The notes under the pieces were generated by a model. That model was not told the DNA's origin and did no database searches. It saw only the letters and a program-made list of their open reading frames with translations. The position numbers were made by a program, and so were the translations under genes. A DNA stretch of 64,000 bases from Liolophura sinensis (taxonomy: Eukaryota > Mollusca > Polyplacophora > Chitonida > Chitonidae): contig NC_088300.1 in the NCBI RefSeq assembly GCF_032854445.1, positions 29,867,608 to 29,931,607 of the forward strand. The letters are read 5' to 3'. Positions 1-12,327 of this stretch are shown here, in pieces; the first letter of the stretch is position 1, and each line of letters begins with the position of its first letter.

Positions 1-721
1 AAATTAGCCTCCCACAAACAGACACCTTGATGACATGAACGAAATGATGCCCAAACAAACGAATAAACAAGCTATTCTACCAAACTAGAACTGACGGAAG
101 AGTTACCAGTTCACAAAAACAACACTTGAGATCAAACATTATTAGCCCACCAAAATAGTGCAAAGATGATTAATAGTGTGAGGGGAAAGGGGGGTACTAT
201 GTCACTTGCTTCACCTCTTTTTAGGGTGTACTTGCCATGCTGTACATCTTTCATTCAATGTTTTAGTCAGCATTTTTAACATATCTCTACCTCGCTTCTC
301 ATTCGTTTCCACTGGATCACACTTGTTGAAAACTTTCAGTACCCGTTAATTGCACAACTCGGATTTGTCTTGGGCAAGTACAATCTTATTTTATCACCTT
401 ATTTGGGGGTTCTTAACACCATTTTCAAGCTTTTTCCACAAAAACGATGGCAGTCAGTTTTATGAGTGGAGGAAATCGGATGCGTAACTTGGCGACAGGC
501 ACAACTGCTATGGCAACGTATTGTTTCAGTATGTGTCACCGTAACAGTTACGCTTGTGGAAAGTGACACGCGCTTTGAAAAACGGGCCCAAGGGGGGGGG
601 TGTTTTTAAAAGGGGTCGTAACGTTACGCCGGTCGTAAATACCAAGGTGGCATATGACGTCAGTATGCGACGTCATGGTAACATTACGACCCCTTGGAGA
701 AACAGCCCCCAGGGTCGTAAA
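1..721. repeat. Copy 1 of a duplicated contig-end segment
   Basis: Bases 1-721 match 10300-11021 with only about half a dozen substitutions plus length changes in G runs, roughly 1 percent divergence by eye. The segment includes a SINE-C-like stretch (about 440-560) and a nested inverted repeat (610-695). It ends abruptly at the N gap. This level of difference is typical of two alleles in an outbred marine invertebrate, so it may be an uncollapsed haplotype at a contig end rather than a genomic duplication. Apparent open frames running into the gap are not genes. Confidence 0.85.
610..695. repeat. Nested inverted repeat (copy 1)
   Basis: An outer pair of 18-base arms (610-627 and 678-695, one mismatch) encloses an inner perfect pair of 8-base arms (654-661 and 669-676, atgacgtc/gacgtcat, 7-base loop). 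The same structure is present at 10910-10995. It could form a cruciform or a two-stage hairpin. It may be the core of a foldback element. Confidence 0.8.
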
Positions 722-921
722 NNNNNNNNNNNNNNNNNNNNNNNNNNNNNNNNNNNNNNNNNNNNNNNNNNNNNNNNNNNNNNNNNNNNNNNNNNNNNNN
801 NNNNNNNNNNNNNNNNNNNNNNNNNNNNNNNNNNNNNNNNNNNNNNNNNNNNNNNNNNNNNNNNNNNNNNNNNNNNNNNNNNNNNNNNNNNNNNNNNNNN
901 NNNNNNNNNNNNNNNNNNNNN
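722..921. other. Assembly gap of exactly 200 N
   Basis: A run of 200 N. The round length suggests a fixed-size scaffold join rather than a measured gap. The order and distance of the sequences on either side are therefore not proven. Confidence 0.98.
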
Positions 922-1072
922 CATCTCAGTGAAGCAGCACTAGATAATAGAGCAGTGGAAGTCTGTTCTGCTACATGGAGGTACATTACATGCGCTCTAA
1001 AGACTCCTTCTTCGCATTATGACTGAGAAATTGTTAAGTGCGACGGTAAACCCCAAGCACTCACTCACTCAA
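922..1072 (+). mobile_element. SINE-B 3' end, cut by the gap
   Basis: The 3' part of the SINE-B family, matching 31565-31719 and the reverse complement of 20465-20620. It shares the stretch around 'ctcagtgaagcagcac', the body ending 'ttgttaagtgcgacg', and the terminal (ACTC)n tail at about 1057-1070. The tRNA-like head is lost in the N gap. Confidence 0.85.
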
Positions 1073-1076
1073 ACCA

Positions 1077-3059
1077 AACATTTATGTTCCAACCATCAAC
1101 CAAAATGAACGTAATAAATCATATCTTATATAAATGTTATATCACTATTGATATAGAGAACTCGTAACAGATGAGTATGTTCTGAGATCAAAACAAACTA
1201 ACAATGTACTGGAAGTGTGAAATAAATGTAGTGTCAGTAAAGCCTTGATTTTGGAAAGGAAAAGACAAATGAACTAGGCACTGTCTGAGATGCAATAGGC
1301 AGGTAAGATTTATTGTATTTATTTTACTTCATTGGTGTTTTATGCCGTTCTCAATAAAGCATGTTCAACTTAAGTGTTTAAGTGTTTCAACTTAAACACT
1401 TGATATATATTCATGTACATGATCTTCACCTTACAGATGCAGGACAATGAAAGCGTAGCTTTTTTTGTGATATTTCGGAATTGGAAATGCAGTCACTTGA
1501 AGAGGCAGTTTGAGTTTTAAGTATTATGTCGCACTTGCATCTCTAAACGATGTATTCCACTAGCGCCTACGGGTTCACACCTTCCGAGGTAGGTGGTGAG
1601 CGGAATTTTGTCAGTAGTGAAAGAAATTCTGCCATTAAATTGATATTCCGACACTTGACGGACGTGGGCGAAAGCTTTGTATCGAGTAAGCCATCATCAT
1701 TTACCTAAAGAATGGTGGCGATGTACAAAAACTGGGTGTTCGTCTGGCCTGACTACCAAGAATGACATCTGGCAGATTCTCCAAACACTGCCCCAGCTCA
1801 ACTCTTTGCAGGCTATGTCACTGAAACTTGGATAGAGGGAGCCTTCGATCAAGAGATATGGAACCTATGACATAAACAAACAAAAAACGACAAGCCATTT
1901 GGAGGGTTGGCGTCGAAAGCTAAATCTCATTGTGAAGAAAGCCCATCCGAAAATGTTTTAGTTCATCACCATTATCAAGACTGAACAAGCCGCAAATGAG
2001 GTGAAGATTTTGCAACTCGAAGGTGGGGCAGCTCCTCCTCATAAGATACGCAAATATAGACAATTGGATGCCAGATTGACAGACCTTAAAATGAAATTGA
2101 GCAACAACTGATTGATGTAATGCCATATGCCAATTCGGCATCACACTTTCTTGCTATATCAGTGTGTATGTAATATCATCTGTTAAACATTATTGTTTTA
2201 TTCATATATATTAGGTCACGTTGTCTAAAATGTTGCTTATTTAAAAAATAAATAACTGACATACTGAAATTTATTGAGGGTAGGAGGAAGTTCAACAGGG
2301 TATCGATTAACAACAATATAACTGTCAGCGACCTGCGTGGAAGGTCTGTCTAAAACAACAGTATTATATGTACTTTCTCTGAAAATAGTGAGTAAAGTGG
2401 CTACAGAAGTAACGTCCAGTTCTACACTTTCTGTACCACCCTATCCGTGTGTGTCAAGGACACATCTTATTTTCGACATAATCAATCAGTAAACACAGTT
2501 CAGTCTGTTCAAATAGACTGTTCATAAAATTAAAGCATCTAGACAGGGGTCTTGATTTAATAAACATACAGCAAATTTTAAATGATACAGAGGTTAGCAA
2601 TGCTGTGCCGAATTATTTCAACATAGGACAGCCACAAGCATTTCCTAACAAGGTACTAAACTAATCACTTCCAAAATATTTAATTACGCATTAGCAGTTA
2701 AAGATTTTAAGCTGTCTGATTATGAAGTATTATAATGAAGTATACTTTGGAGAAACTATTAAAAAAAACATCAGTTCTTTCTCAAACAGAGGAGTATATC
2801 CGTACCTTTCCATCACACTGACATACCACAACTTTACTGAATTCTAAAAATGCATAAATCCCCATACAAAGCTCTCTTTATTGTGGGGTCAGAATGCTGT
2901 ACCACCAAACTTGTATCCAGTCTTTAACGAAGGCACTTGTCATTTTTGAATAAGTACTGCTTTGTAATTGCAAAACAAAATCATTCGTCAACTGTATATA
3001 GATACTTAAAAACTCTAAACGTCTCATTTAAGAACTAGACCCTCAAATACACATAACGT
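1077..3059. other. No recognisable gene
   Basis: AT-rich sequence with no frame resembling a known protein. A small hairpin built from 'aagtgtttaag' and its complement lies near 1371-1401. The open frame at 1920-2144 is not recognisable. Confidence 0.6.
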
Positions 3060-3770
3060 ATAAGAACATCTCTACTTGGGATTTCTCAACTCTCTATGCT
3101 ACAATTAATCACACAGATTTAATTGATAGAATTTCATCACTAATTGTATCGGTCACCGATTCCGATAATTGTAACAAAACTGGTCACCGAAACATTGACG
3201 TCCAAGGCAACAAATTCTTCTTCACTTTCGCTACACACAAGGGTTACCATTCATGGGATGTTTAGTTGTTCATCACGTTCTTTGAGTTTCTCATTAATGT
3301 GAAACTCGGGGAAACCATATATCAACAGTGTACAGGTATTCCGGTACAAATTTGTGTATGGTGTATGGGTACAAATTTTGGCAGACTTGTAGCTGTTCTT
3401 GTATGAATACGACTATATGCAGAAACTTTTAAGGAGTAATTCTCATTAGGCACGATCTTTCTCATTCACTAAAAGATATATTGATGATGTGTTAGCTTTA
3501 AACAACCCAAAGACTGTGAAAGCCATATATATCCACCCTCGCTTGACTTGAAGGAAACTATGCTCTCCAGCTGGTACATCTTATCTGGGCCTATATTTGT
3601 ACAAATATCAAAACGGTTTCATCTTTCGTACACTTTACGACAAGAAGGGTAGTTTCAATTTTGACAGTATAAATTATCCTTACTTGGACAGCAATATATC
3701 GAAGGGTCCTGCGTATTCATGGAGTGCAAATATCCTGCCTTGTAACGTTTGTTAGATCCTGTGTGTTAGG
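3060..3770 (+). pseudogene. Penelope-like reverse transcriptase relic
   Basis: The three forward frames contain in-order pieces of a reverse transcriptase. There is a WDFSTLY block (motif A position) at about 3077, a piece reading ETIYQQCTGIP near 3310-3345, YEYDYMQKLLR near 3400-3435, the catalytic YIDD box at 3477-3488 followed by LALNNP, and a C-terminal signature LYDKKGSFNFD near 3630-3665. I recognise this C-terminal block from an RT family of animals that I take to be Penelope-like, because of its YIDD box and lack of LINE features. Frameshifts and stops separate the pieces, so it is dead. Related fragments lie at 14519-14900 and 50860-51800. The family name is less certain than the RT call. 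Confidence 0.75.
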
Positions 3771-3785
3771 TTTCAATTAACGTCA

Positions 3786-4000
3786 CAGGCTTTTACTGTG
3801 TGCACCAATGCGACCGCTGTGAGTTCAAGTCCAGCCCATGCTGGCTTCCTTTCCGGCCGTACGTGGCAAGGTCTTACGGCAACTTGCGGATGGTCGTGGG
3901 TTTCCCACGGCCTCTGCCCGGTTTCCTCCCACCATAATGCTGGCCGTCGTCGTATAAGTGAAACATTCTTAAGTACGGCGTAAAACACCAGTCAAAGAAA
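3786..4000 (+). mobile_element. SINE-A, head mostly missing
   Basis: Forward-oriented SINE-A copy with the promoter-proximal 'gagttcaagtccagc' region (box B-like), the body containing 'ggtttcctcccaccataatg', and the 3' module 'cttaagtacggcgtaaaa'. Open frames on both strands here are repeat-derived. Confidence 0.85.
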
Positions 4001-4880
4001 TATTACTGTGTGTCAAGGTATTCCACCAAACGTCTTCACTCTAAGTTTTACTGTAAGCATAATTCTCTTGTAAGTAAATGAGGACAGAACGCACAGAATC
4101 GCTGTTCCTTTGCTTCATGATTGTGTCTCATTCCGCTTAACCCGATACCGCTTCGGGGCTAGTGTATATTCATCGTGTTGAATTAGATTGCCACGTTGGA
4201 TCTATGAACACTTGCAATCAAAGCGCAACTAAGATATATATTTCATTATTAATAACTCATATTCTAGCACGGTGCACGATTTGAATACTGATTTCACTTA
4301 GTCGCCTGAAACATATTTTACGTCTTAAAAACTTTTGACTGTTTCTGTTTGCATGATTCCATCCTATTTTCGTACTTTATATACTTTCTTAGTTCTTTGG
4401 TAGATTGTCAAAACATATTGAACTCCGCCCAATATCCAACATGCCACTAATTTTTTAATAATTATTACGTCACCCTAGGCAATGAGTTTTTGCAGTCGAA
4501 CCCGAACTTATGTAGTTTAACATTATGAATTAGAAAACGTAATTTTCTATTCTTCATCGATAACCATCGTACATCGATAATAGAAAAACACATTTCCAAA
4601 ACAGCGTAAAACACCAGTTCTGAAAAAATATGTAAGAAATGACATTTAAAGTGATATTTTCAGTGATCCAGAGGAGCAAAACAGAATGCTGCTCAAAGAA
4701 ATCGAACGTGGTTAGGCGAATGAGACGTGTTGGCCTACGTTTTATCTAACTATTTTGTATGGTATTTTTGTGATAACTGTTTCTTTATCTTCCTGAGCTA
4801 GGTGGATCTTTCATGGAAACTGAAAAAAAACAGTTCTTTTTTGCTATCGTTTTTATATTATAACAATTGGTAACACAGTA
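4001..4880. other. No recognisable gene
   Basis: AT-rich, no coding signal. A scrap resembling the SINE 3' module ('cagcgtaaaacaccagt') sits at about 4601-4617. Confidence 0.6.
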
Positions 4881-5106
4881 GGCGCCAACTGTGTTGACAG
4901 GTGTACAGTTTTGTAATCAAGCGTGCAATGACCCCATTTAAAAGCTTTAGGCATGTGCCAGTTAGATTCATTGCTTTGTAAATCAACGGCAGGTGCTAAC
5001 TGTGTTGACAGGTGTACAGTTCTATAACCAAGCGTGTAATAACGATTTTCCAGCTTTAAGCATGTGCTAATTACCTTCATTTCTTGGTTATTCAATACCT
5101 TAAAAG
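4881..5106. repeat. Two-copy tandem repeat, 111-base period
   Basis: Two diverged units start at 4881 (ggcgccaac) and 4992 (ggtgctaac). Each contains 'tgtgttgacaggtgtacagt' and a later 'catgtgc' block. The reverse-strand open frame across them (4853-5116) repeats with the same 37-codon period. It is best explained by the repeat, not by a gene. Confidence 0.85.
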
Positions 5107-5203
5107 TGAAGTACATTAATCCATTGAAACAAGCTGGTATAAACTGTTGCCACAGCCTGTCATCGGAGTATGTAGCAATACATATGACTGAATGGGGACC
5201 GCT

Positions 5204-5470
5204 TCGGTGGCCTAATGGTTAGAGCCTCCGCCTCGAAGTCAGGAGACCTGGGATCAAACAAAGACTTTAAAAATGGTACTTATTGTTGCTTTACTTGGTG
5301 TTCAGCGCTGAGAGATTAGAGCAAGGAAACATGACTGATTGGGCTGGTGTCAATATAATGTGACTGAGAGAGGTGTCTTGTCTGGTATCTTCGGCATGAT
5401 ATTTCAGTGGCGGTAGCACTTAGGGTGCATGGATTCTGCCACAAGAGGACATAATATATTTTCACACACC
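5204..5470 (+). mobile_element. SINE-D, tRNA-headed SINE with a distinct body
   Basis: The head has a box A-like 'tggcctaatggttagagc' and a box B-like 'gacctgggatcaaac' at about 5209-5260, followed by a body starting 'gactttaaaaatggtact'. The body differs from SINE-A, B and C. The same head-body junction appears in reverse at 25265-25535. It is not a functional tRNA gene because the acceptor pairing and 3' half are absent. Confidence 0.75.
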
Positions 5471-6783
5471 TAGTGACTCCTTGTCATCATATGACTGCAA
5501 ATCTCCATGGTCAAGTGTCCGGTGAGATGGTAACTGATGAGGTTTCAGCTCGAACAGCTCGTTGTGCTGAACGACATTATTTACTTCATTACTCTTTTAA
5601 TCTAAATATTAGACACATGTATTTACCCAATTTTCACATTAAATATGTACAAGGTTATAAGTTTTTGGAAAATTAATTACTTATCGCCGTTACATTTCTT
5701 AATTGAATTTACCCGTGAGTAAATTGCTTCAAAAGTTGTTCATGGATGTCCATAGGAAAAAACTGGGGAGTAGATTAGAGAATTTTACATCATTTCAACA
5801 TTATTCCGATTTTATTCCAAAGGTGTCATCTCTTAGCTTAGGGCTCCAAATGCTGTCTCTGTAAACACTTATGAACTTCTCTTTAGATTGATGCAAAGTT
5901 TCACTGAACTGAAGGATTAATATGGACATCTGACTTCTGCATCCGGGCACAAACACACTGTATGCAACAAATAAAAAGGCATAACCTATTTTGTTATACC
6001 TTTCTGACCGATGAAATGAAAATGATACCTGGAAAAGTGGAGGTTCACCACGCCCATGCCTTGCTGACAGCATTTTACTACAGAATCGTACAAAGTTCTC
6101 AGTCAAAACGACCATTGAAATTTACCCCTTTGACATCCATAAATGACATAATCATGACATGACGACGTTGTTATTTCCCGTCTTTGTGCGTTTTTGAGAC
6201 ATTTGTATCTAAGACAAGGAACATATACTTTATTCTGTGTGTGGAATTAAATATTTCGTCACCGCTTTTAGTGGTATAAAAGAAGCTTTTCCGGTAGCTG
6301 TGCTATGCTTAAGTATGTGGTTATGCAATTTCATTGACACTTGTCTTCTTGCCAACACCTGGTTTTGCTTCCCACACTCTACTTGGCACACACTCTTTTT
6401 TCTTTTTCTAATGACCGTTTCCAAAAGTCCCAAGAGTGAGATTCATGGATAGTAAATTAAAAGAACGGGGGATAAAAACTGAGAACATTTGGAACATTTT
6501 GTGAATGTTTTTATATGTCTGACAGTTTTGTACCGCAAAATCATCCCACTGGAATCATTATCTCCACCAAATCAGACCTGCCCGCTTTTCACACGAAAAG
6601 TTCATGTCAAGCATGTAAGCAACTGATGTTCATGAATGACGGCTATTTAATTATTTTATTGATCTGACTGGAATGTCACGACATACTCAAGAAAGAATTT
6701 GTTAATGTGATTGTATATCAAATTTGATGACTACACAAAATTTTGAGTAATTCTGAACATATCATTTGTAATTTTGTAATCAC

Positions 6784-6960
6784 GTGTGTAAATTGGTACT
6801 TTTAGGCATATACATGAACAGTTAGATGAACACTCCATTTGAGATAAGTTTACAAGAAGCAGTGTTTCGCCGGTGACCATTTGTCAACAATCACACTGTC
6901 ATCGTTGCTCTGGTTGTACTTTATATGTTGTAAGCCTTTTATTACACTTCGAGGCAGTTA
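6784..6960 (+). repeat. Rep-1 copy
   Basis: Within block A. Shows the Rep-1 signature 'ttcgccggtgaccatttg' followed by 'cacactgtcatcgttgctct'. It has diverged at the 5' end relative to the copies at 22505 and 62453. Confidence 0.65.
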
Positions 6961-7644
6961 TCTTTTTTTGGCGGCAGGTATGTTGATATTGTCGGGAGAA
7001 ACCTGCAGTGTTCAATGGTGCCTGGCAAAATTCCTGACGATGGAGAGTGGGTTTTGAACATTCGGCTGCACCGACGAAGATCAGCGCATGAGCATGAAGG
7101 TACATGTGTGAATCAAAACGACAAATGTTTCAAAAAGAGTGTTTGTTCACAAATATCACCTGAATATCAGGATAATTGAATCAACCAATTAATTTAATAT
7201 CATTTACTATCAACTATAATCCACATCTCTGAATTATGAAATTAAGTAGATTAAAAAGCGTATGAAGTCGTTTCCTAGCACCAGTGGAATAAATAAATGA
7301 ATCGCCCATGAGGTATAACTATAAATGAGATATAACTACTTGATTTATTAGTACAAACCTGATTTTCTACAGTCAAATACAATTATCAGTTGGCAAGAGT
7401 GTATATTTTTTCAATTTAAAACTGCTTTTTTATTGAAGAGAATAGTGTACACACAAGTTAATATAAAGGCTGGACAAAGACTATTTTGGGCTTTTAATAA
7501 AAAAATAGAAAATTGATTTGGGATTAGAGCTGGCTTGCAACAGCTGCCCCATTATCTTGAAATCAAGTCCCTCGATAAAGGAATCGCCCCTGTTAAAAGG
7601 TATAGGGTGCAAAAAATTGGATGACGTGCCCATATTAAAAAAAT

Positions 7645-7910
7645 ATTTATTTATTTATTTGATTGGTGTTTTACGCCGTACTTAAGAATATTTCACTTAT
7701 ACGACGGCGGCCAGCATTATGGTGGGAGGAAACCGGGCAGCGCCCAAGGAAAGCCCACGACCATCCGTAGGTTGCTGCCAAACCTTGCCACGTACGGCCG
7801 GAGAGGAAGCCAGCATGGGCTGGACATGAACTCACAGAGACCGCATTGGTGAGAGGTTCCTGGGTCATTACGCTGCGCTAGCACGCTAACCAACTAAACC
7901 AGTGAGGTCT
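7645..7910 (-). mobile_element. SINE-A (reverse), in block A
   Basis: Reads in reverse from a (TTTA)-rich tail and 'gattggtgttttacgccgta' to a tRNA-like head around 'taaccaactaaaccagtgag'. The reverse-strand open frame 7671-7868 is SINE sequence, not a gene. Confidence 0.9.
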
Positions 7911-9015
7911 CCATTAAAAAAATAAGAACTTTGCCATACTCACAGATCGAGGAGCCAGTCAACCGACAGACAGAGGGAACGACTTACAGAACTGCTTGAC
8001 ACAGCTGATTATCAGTTCAGGTGATTTCAGAGTTGGTCTGGGTTTTTAGTGATAATATTGTAGCTTTTTGATGCTACATCGGGGCATTTGTTGTTAAACT
8101 GGTGATTTTGAAATGTTATGTATTTAACCTAGCGGATTTAGGATCGGAAAAAGGAATTAAAAGAGCGATCGACATGCGATTGCTGGATTTTACAACTGAA
8201 ATGCCCTGAAACTGCAATTGTTTTTGTCTCAGAATAGTTTCCATTCAAAACTACGGCCTGTCATATAGAGATACGAAGCGAGGACGTGCCATACACAGAT
8301 ACAGAGAGTCTCATTAAAACGTAATGATTTCCATAATGAAAAACACTGACATCATTAGAGGTCTGTTAGCAGAGAAATATTCCTGTATGTATCACATGTT
8401 GTATATTGAAATGGTCATTTCTCTTACGGGCGACACAAAAGGTCATATACGCCATGTTACTGACCCTGTTTATTCGTCCTTTGGCCTCATAATGGCATCC
8501 ACAGAGTGTAGCTGATCTCGATGATTAATCACCTGACACGTTAACCATGGCTCTCGCCTGTCTGTCTTAGATACACAATCTACACGATACTGCACAAATA
8601 GAACGGCGGCGTCCTTGACCCAACGCTCAGTCAACAGCGAACATGACCAGGTGGTGCGTGGGGAAAATGTCACCTTAAAACATTTGGATTTATTTTCTTT
8701 CTCAACGACCAGACTCAATAATCTGTAAAAACTTTTTATGTTAACTGCAATTATTAATGTTTTTTAAATTGAGACTTGCTATGTGCAATTAAATTTTGGT
8801 TACTCTGCTAATGACGTTCACCTGTGTACTCCTATCGGCGGAAGAATCTTTTTTATTAAGCTTTTGAGGGGACAGGCGCAGACCTGTGAGACGACTTTTG
8901 CACCTTGACGAGAAAACCTTTGGACATTGGCAAGAAAACCTTCAGAAAAATTGGTCAATGATCCATCCGTTGATGCGAAAAAAGTGCTTTATTCACTTTA
9001 TTTGGTTGTTGAGTA

Positions 9016-9290
9016 ACGGCATACTCAACAACTTTTCACATAGACAATGGCGGTCATTTTCATGGGTGTCCAATGCAGGGTGTGTCCTGTCGATGAAAAC
9101 AATGAAAACAAAACCTGAGTTTGTTAAAGACATTGAGCTATGGGGTGTTAACGATAGACAAAAGTTTTTCTTTAAATATATTTTTGTATGAAAACAGGTA
9201 GAAAACCATCGATCATTGCCAGGAAACTGATATACCTCCTGACCTCAAACATTGGTCAATGACCCATCAGTTACGACAAGCTTTACGATT
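9016..9290 (+). mobile_element. SINE-C fragment, degraded
   Basis: Contains 'atggcggtcattttcatggg' near 9048 and 'accatcgatcattgccagg' near 9207. Both resemble parts of the better copies at 58932 and 21950. The boundaries are approximate. Confidence 0.5.
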
Positions 9291-10299
9291 TTGAGTCATC
9301 AACGACCCGTTTAAACGCTTGAACCTAGATGTTTGCGAGAAATGAAAATGAGTTTAAGTTATGCTAGTACTATGCTGGTAGTCTGGATTTCACAGGACAT
9401 CAGTTCGAATAGCAGAATATTTTGATATTTCAGGCGTTTGTCTGGCTGTTGTTTACCTTAGTATTCTGACCGAGATGTCACGCTGATACAAAGCGTGCAG
9501 ATCGCCATTACTCAGGGATCACTTTATCAGCATGATAGATGGCACATACATCCCACTCCTTCAGAGCAAACAACCAAGGCTAAACAGATGGGTTTCAGGT
9601 CAACACTTTCTCAGTGACGTGGCCATAAGAATCTCGAGAGTATTACAAGCATCAAGTCCTTGTCCACGTTTTATTCAGCATGGAACATGTTTAGTGCTAC
9701 TGTCAATCAACCACCCGTGTGTGAACAACGTGCTTCACGGTGAGAATGTAGGAAGACTGAAGAGGAAAACGTGACTGATCCACCATATAAGCTAACTTTT
9801 CTACATTTACAGCAACATCCTGTTTTTGCGTTTGACCAGTGGTATACCAATGTCACATATGAACTGCCAAGATTCGACAAAACGCCAAATGAAAAGATAA
9901 AAAAAAAGAATATAAGAAGCTAGTATTATGGGCGTATAAGTATTCGTAAGACCTTCTTCACAGCTTTTTGTGGAGCTGGTCGAATGCAAACGCTGGTCTA
10001 AAGGCATCTCTATAAAGGAATACATGACCATTGCCAGAAATCAAGATAAAGCCCAACTGAAGATGCTGTGGACAATTATATACGAGGCAATGATGTCTGG
10101 GTCATCTTTAGATAAGAACAACGCTAGGTCGTGTCATGTCCGAGGCCTTAAAATTGTTCTTCGTGCTTATGGGGTATTGGGGAATGGATGGTGCACTGGT
10201 CGGTCCGTTGCCCGATGCATGGGCGTTTTATCCCGCGTTTTATCCCACATTTTCGGCATGGCAAGAAAGCACCATTATAAACATCTCGAGACTGGCACT
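9291..10299. other. No recognisable gene
   Basis: Open frames at 9532-9774 and 9970-10329 do not resemble anything I know. The second runs into the duplicated segment that begins at 10300, which argues against a real coding sequence. Confidence 0.5.
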
Positions 10300-11021
10300 A
10301 AATTAGCCTCCCACAAACAGACACCTTGATGACATGAACGAAATGATGCCCAAACAAACGAATAAACAAGCTATTCTACCAAACTAGAACTGACGGAAGA
10401 GTTACCAGTTCACAAAAACAACACTTGAGATTAAACATTATTAGCCCACCAAAATAGTGCAAAGATGATTAATAGTGTGAGGGGAAAGGGGGTACTATGT
10501 CACTTGCTTCACCTCTTTTTAGGGTGTACTTGCCATGCTGTACATCTTTCATTCAATGTTTTAGTCAGCATTTTTAACATATCTCTACCTCGCTTCTCAT
10601 TCGTTTCCACTGGATCACACTTGTTGAAAATTTTCAGTACCCGTTAATTGCACAACTCGGATTTGTCTTGGGCAAGTACAATCTTATTTTATCACCTTAT
10701 TTGGGGGTTCTTAACACCATTTTCAGGCTTTTTCCACAAAAACGATGGCAGTCAGTTTTATGAGTGGAGGAAATCGGATGCGTAACTTGGCGACAGGCGC
10801 AACTGCTATGGCAACGTATTGTTTCAGTATGTGTCACCGTAACAGTTACGCTTGTGGAAAGTGACACGAGCTTTGAAAAACGGGCCCAAGGGGGGGGGGG
10901 TGTTTTTAAAAGGGGTCGTAACGTTACGCCGGTCGTAAATACCAAGGTGGCATATGACGTCAGTATGCGACGTCATGGTAACATTACGACCCCTTGGAGA
11001 AACAGCCCCCAGGGTCGTAAA
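10300..11021. repeat. Copy 2 of the contig-end segment
   Basis: Near-identical partner of 1-721. Includes a SINE-C-like stretch (about 10740-10860, 'gatggcagtcagttttatga') and the nested inverted repeat (outer arms 10910-10927 and 10978-10995). Unlike copy 1 it continues without a break into unique sequence. Confidence 0.9.
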
Positions 11022-11140
11022 TAAGAGAACTTGAACAGCGTCATTGTGGCTGGTTCCGTAGGCAACATTTATCCGAGTATGGAAGTGAAACATCCTTAAC
11101 CATAGAGGACAATCAATCAATCATTCAATCAATCAAACAA
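11022..11140 (+). mobile_element. SINE-like 3' tail
   Basis: A body end reading 'ccgagtatggaagtgaaaca' is followed by an (ATCA/ATTC)n tail at about 11108-11140. The layout matches the 3' ends of the other SINEs here. The head is not identifiable. Confidence 0.45.
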
Positions 11141-12327
11141 GCTGGGCGTAGGTATGAGGAATGAGTGAGTTGGCAATGATAACAAATTAAGCCTTTCGTC
11201 GTCTTAAGTGTTGGATGCCAAAATGATTAAGGACATGTCATTTATAATAGGCTCTCAACGATTTGAGGGTGTCTTAGTCCAAAACTGACGCTAAATAATC
11301 CCGTCAACCCATTACGTGTGAGTAACTGTCTCAAGGGATGTCCACAGGAAAAATTGGGGAGTAGATTAGAGCCCGTACAAATCTGATACACACTGGCATT
11401 TGTTTTTTTTGTTGTGATTTGTATTTTACATTATTTCAACATTATTTTTGTTCCAAAGGTGTCATCTCGTAGCTTGGGACTCCAAATGTTGACTCCGTAA
11501 ACACTTGTGGTCTTGTGTTTAGATTGATGCAAAGTTTTACTGAACTGAAGGATTAATATGGACATCTGACTTCTGTATCCGGGCACAAACACACTGTATT
11601 CAACAAATAAAAAGGCATAACCTGTTTTATTATACCTTTCTGACCGATGAAATGAAAATGATACCTGGAAAAGTGGAGGTTCACGCCCGTGCCTTGCTGA
11701 CAGCATTTTACTACAGAATCTTACAAATTTCTCAGTCAAAACGACCATTGAAATTTACCCCTTTGACATTCATAAATGACGTTGTTATTCCCCGTCTTTG
11801 TGCGTTATTCATACATTTGTATCTAAGACAAGGAACATATACTTTATTCTGTGTGTGGAATTAAATATTTAGTCACCGCTTTTAGTGGTATAAAAGAAGC
11901 TTTTCCGGTAGCTGTGCTATGCTTAAGTATGTGGTTATGCAGTTCCATTGACACTTGTCTTCTTGCCAACACCTGGTTTTGCTTCCCACAGTCTACTTGG
12001 CACACACTCTTTTTTCTTTTTCTAATGATCGTTTCCAAAAGTCCCAAGAGTGAGATTCATGGATAGTAAATTAAATGAACGGGGGATAAAAACTGAGAAC
12101 ATTTGGAACATTTTGTGAATGTTTTCACATGTCTGACAGTTTTGTACCGCAAAATCATCCCACTGGAATCATTATTTCCACCAAATCAGACCTGCCCGCT
12201 TAATGTGATAAATGTGACTATATATCAAATTTGATGACTACACAACATTTTGATTAATTCTAGACAAGTCACGTGCAGCTAAGACCAATGCATTTTTTCT
12301 AACCTAACTCTGTTGAAGCCATTGTGA

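Larger units (their letters stand above)
5713..9015 (+). repeat. Duplicated block, copy A
   Basis: Aligns with 11315-14471 over nearly its whole length, differing by a few percent plus several indels. Examples are about 120 bases around 6590-6710 absent from copy B and a short insertion near 8160. A SINE-A lies at the same internal point in both copies, so that insertion predates the duplication. No recognisable protein is encoded. A short frame at 8324-8515 is identical at protein level in both copies, but the surrounding DNA is almost as conserved, so this is weak evidence for coding. Confidence 0.85.

Noticed and set aside
554-986. Open frames crossing the N gap on both strands
   Set aside because: They consist mostly of unknown residues, and the flanks are duplicated repeat and SINE-B sequence.
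3773-3988. Open frames on both strands, also at 7671-7868, 13213-13482, 23334-23519 and 36758-36955
   Set aside because: All fall inside SINE-A copies and resemble each other only because of the shared repeat.
5204-5262. Possible tRNA gene, with similar signals at 25505-25535, 31365, 54168 and 55124
   Set aside because: Box A and B-like sequences are present but no full cloverleaf with acceptor pairing; each is followed by a SINE body.
9970-10329. 119-codon frame as a host gene
   Set aside because: Its end runs into the duplicated segment starting at 10300, and no family is recognisable.
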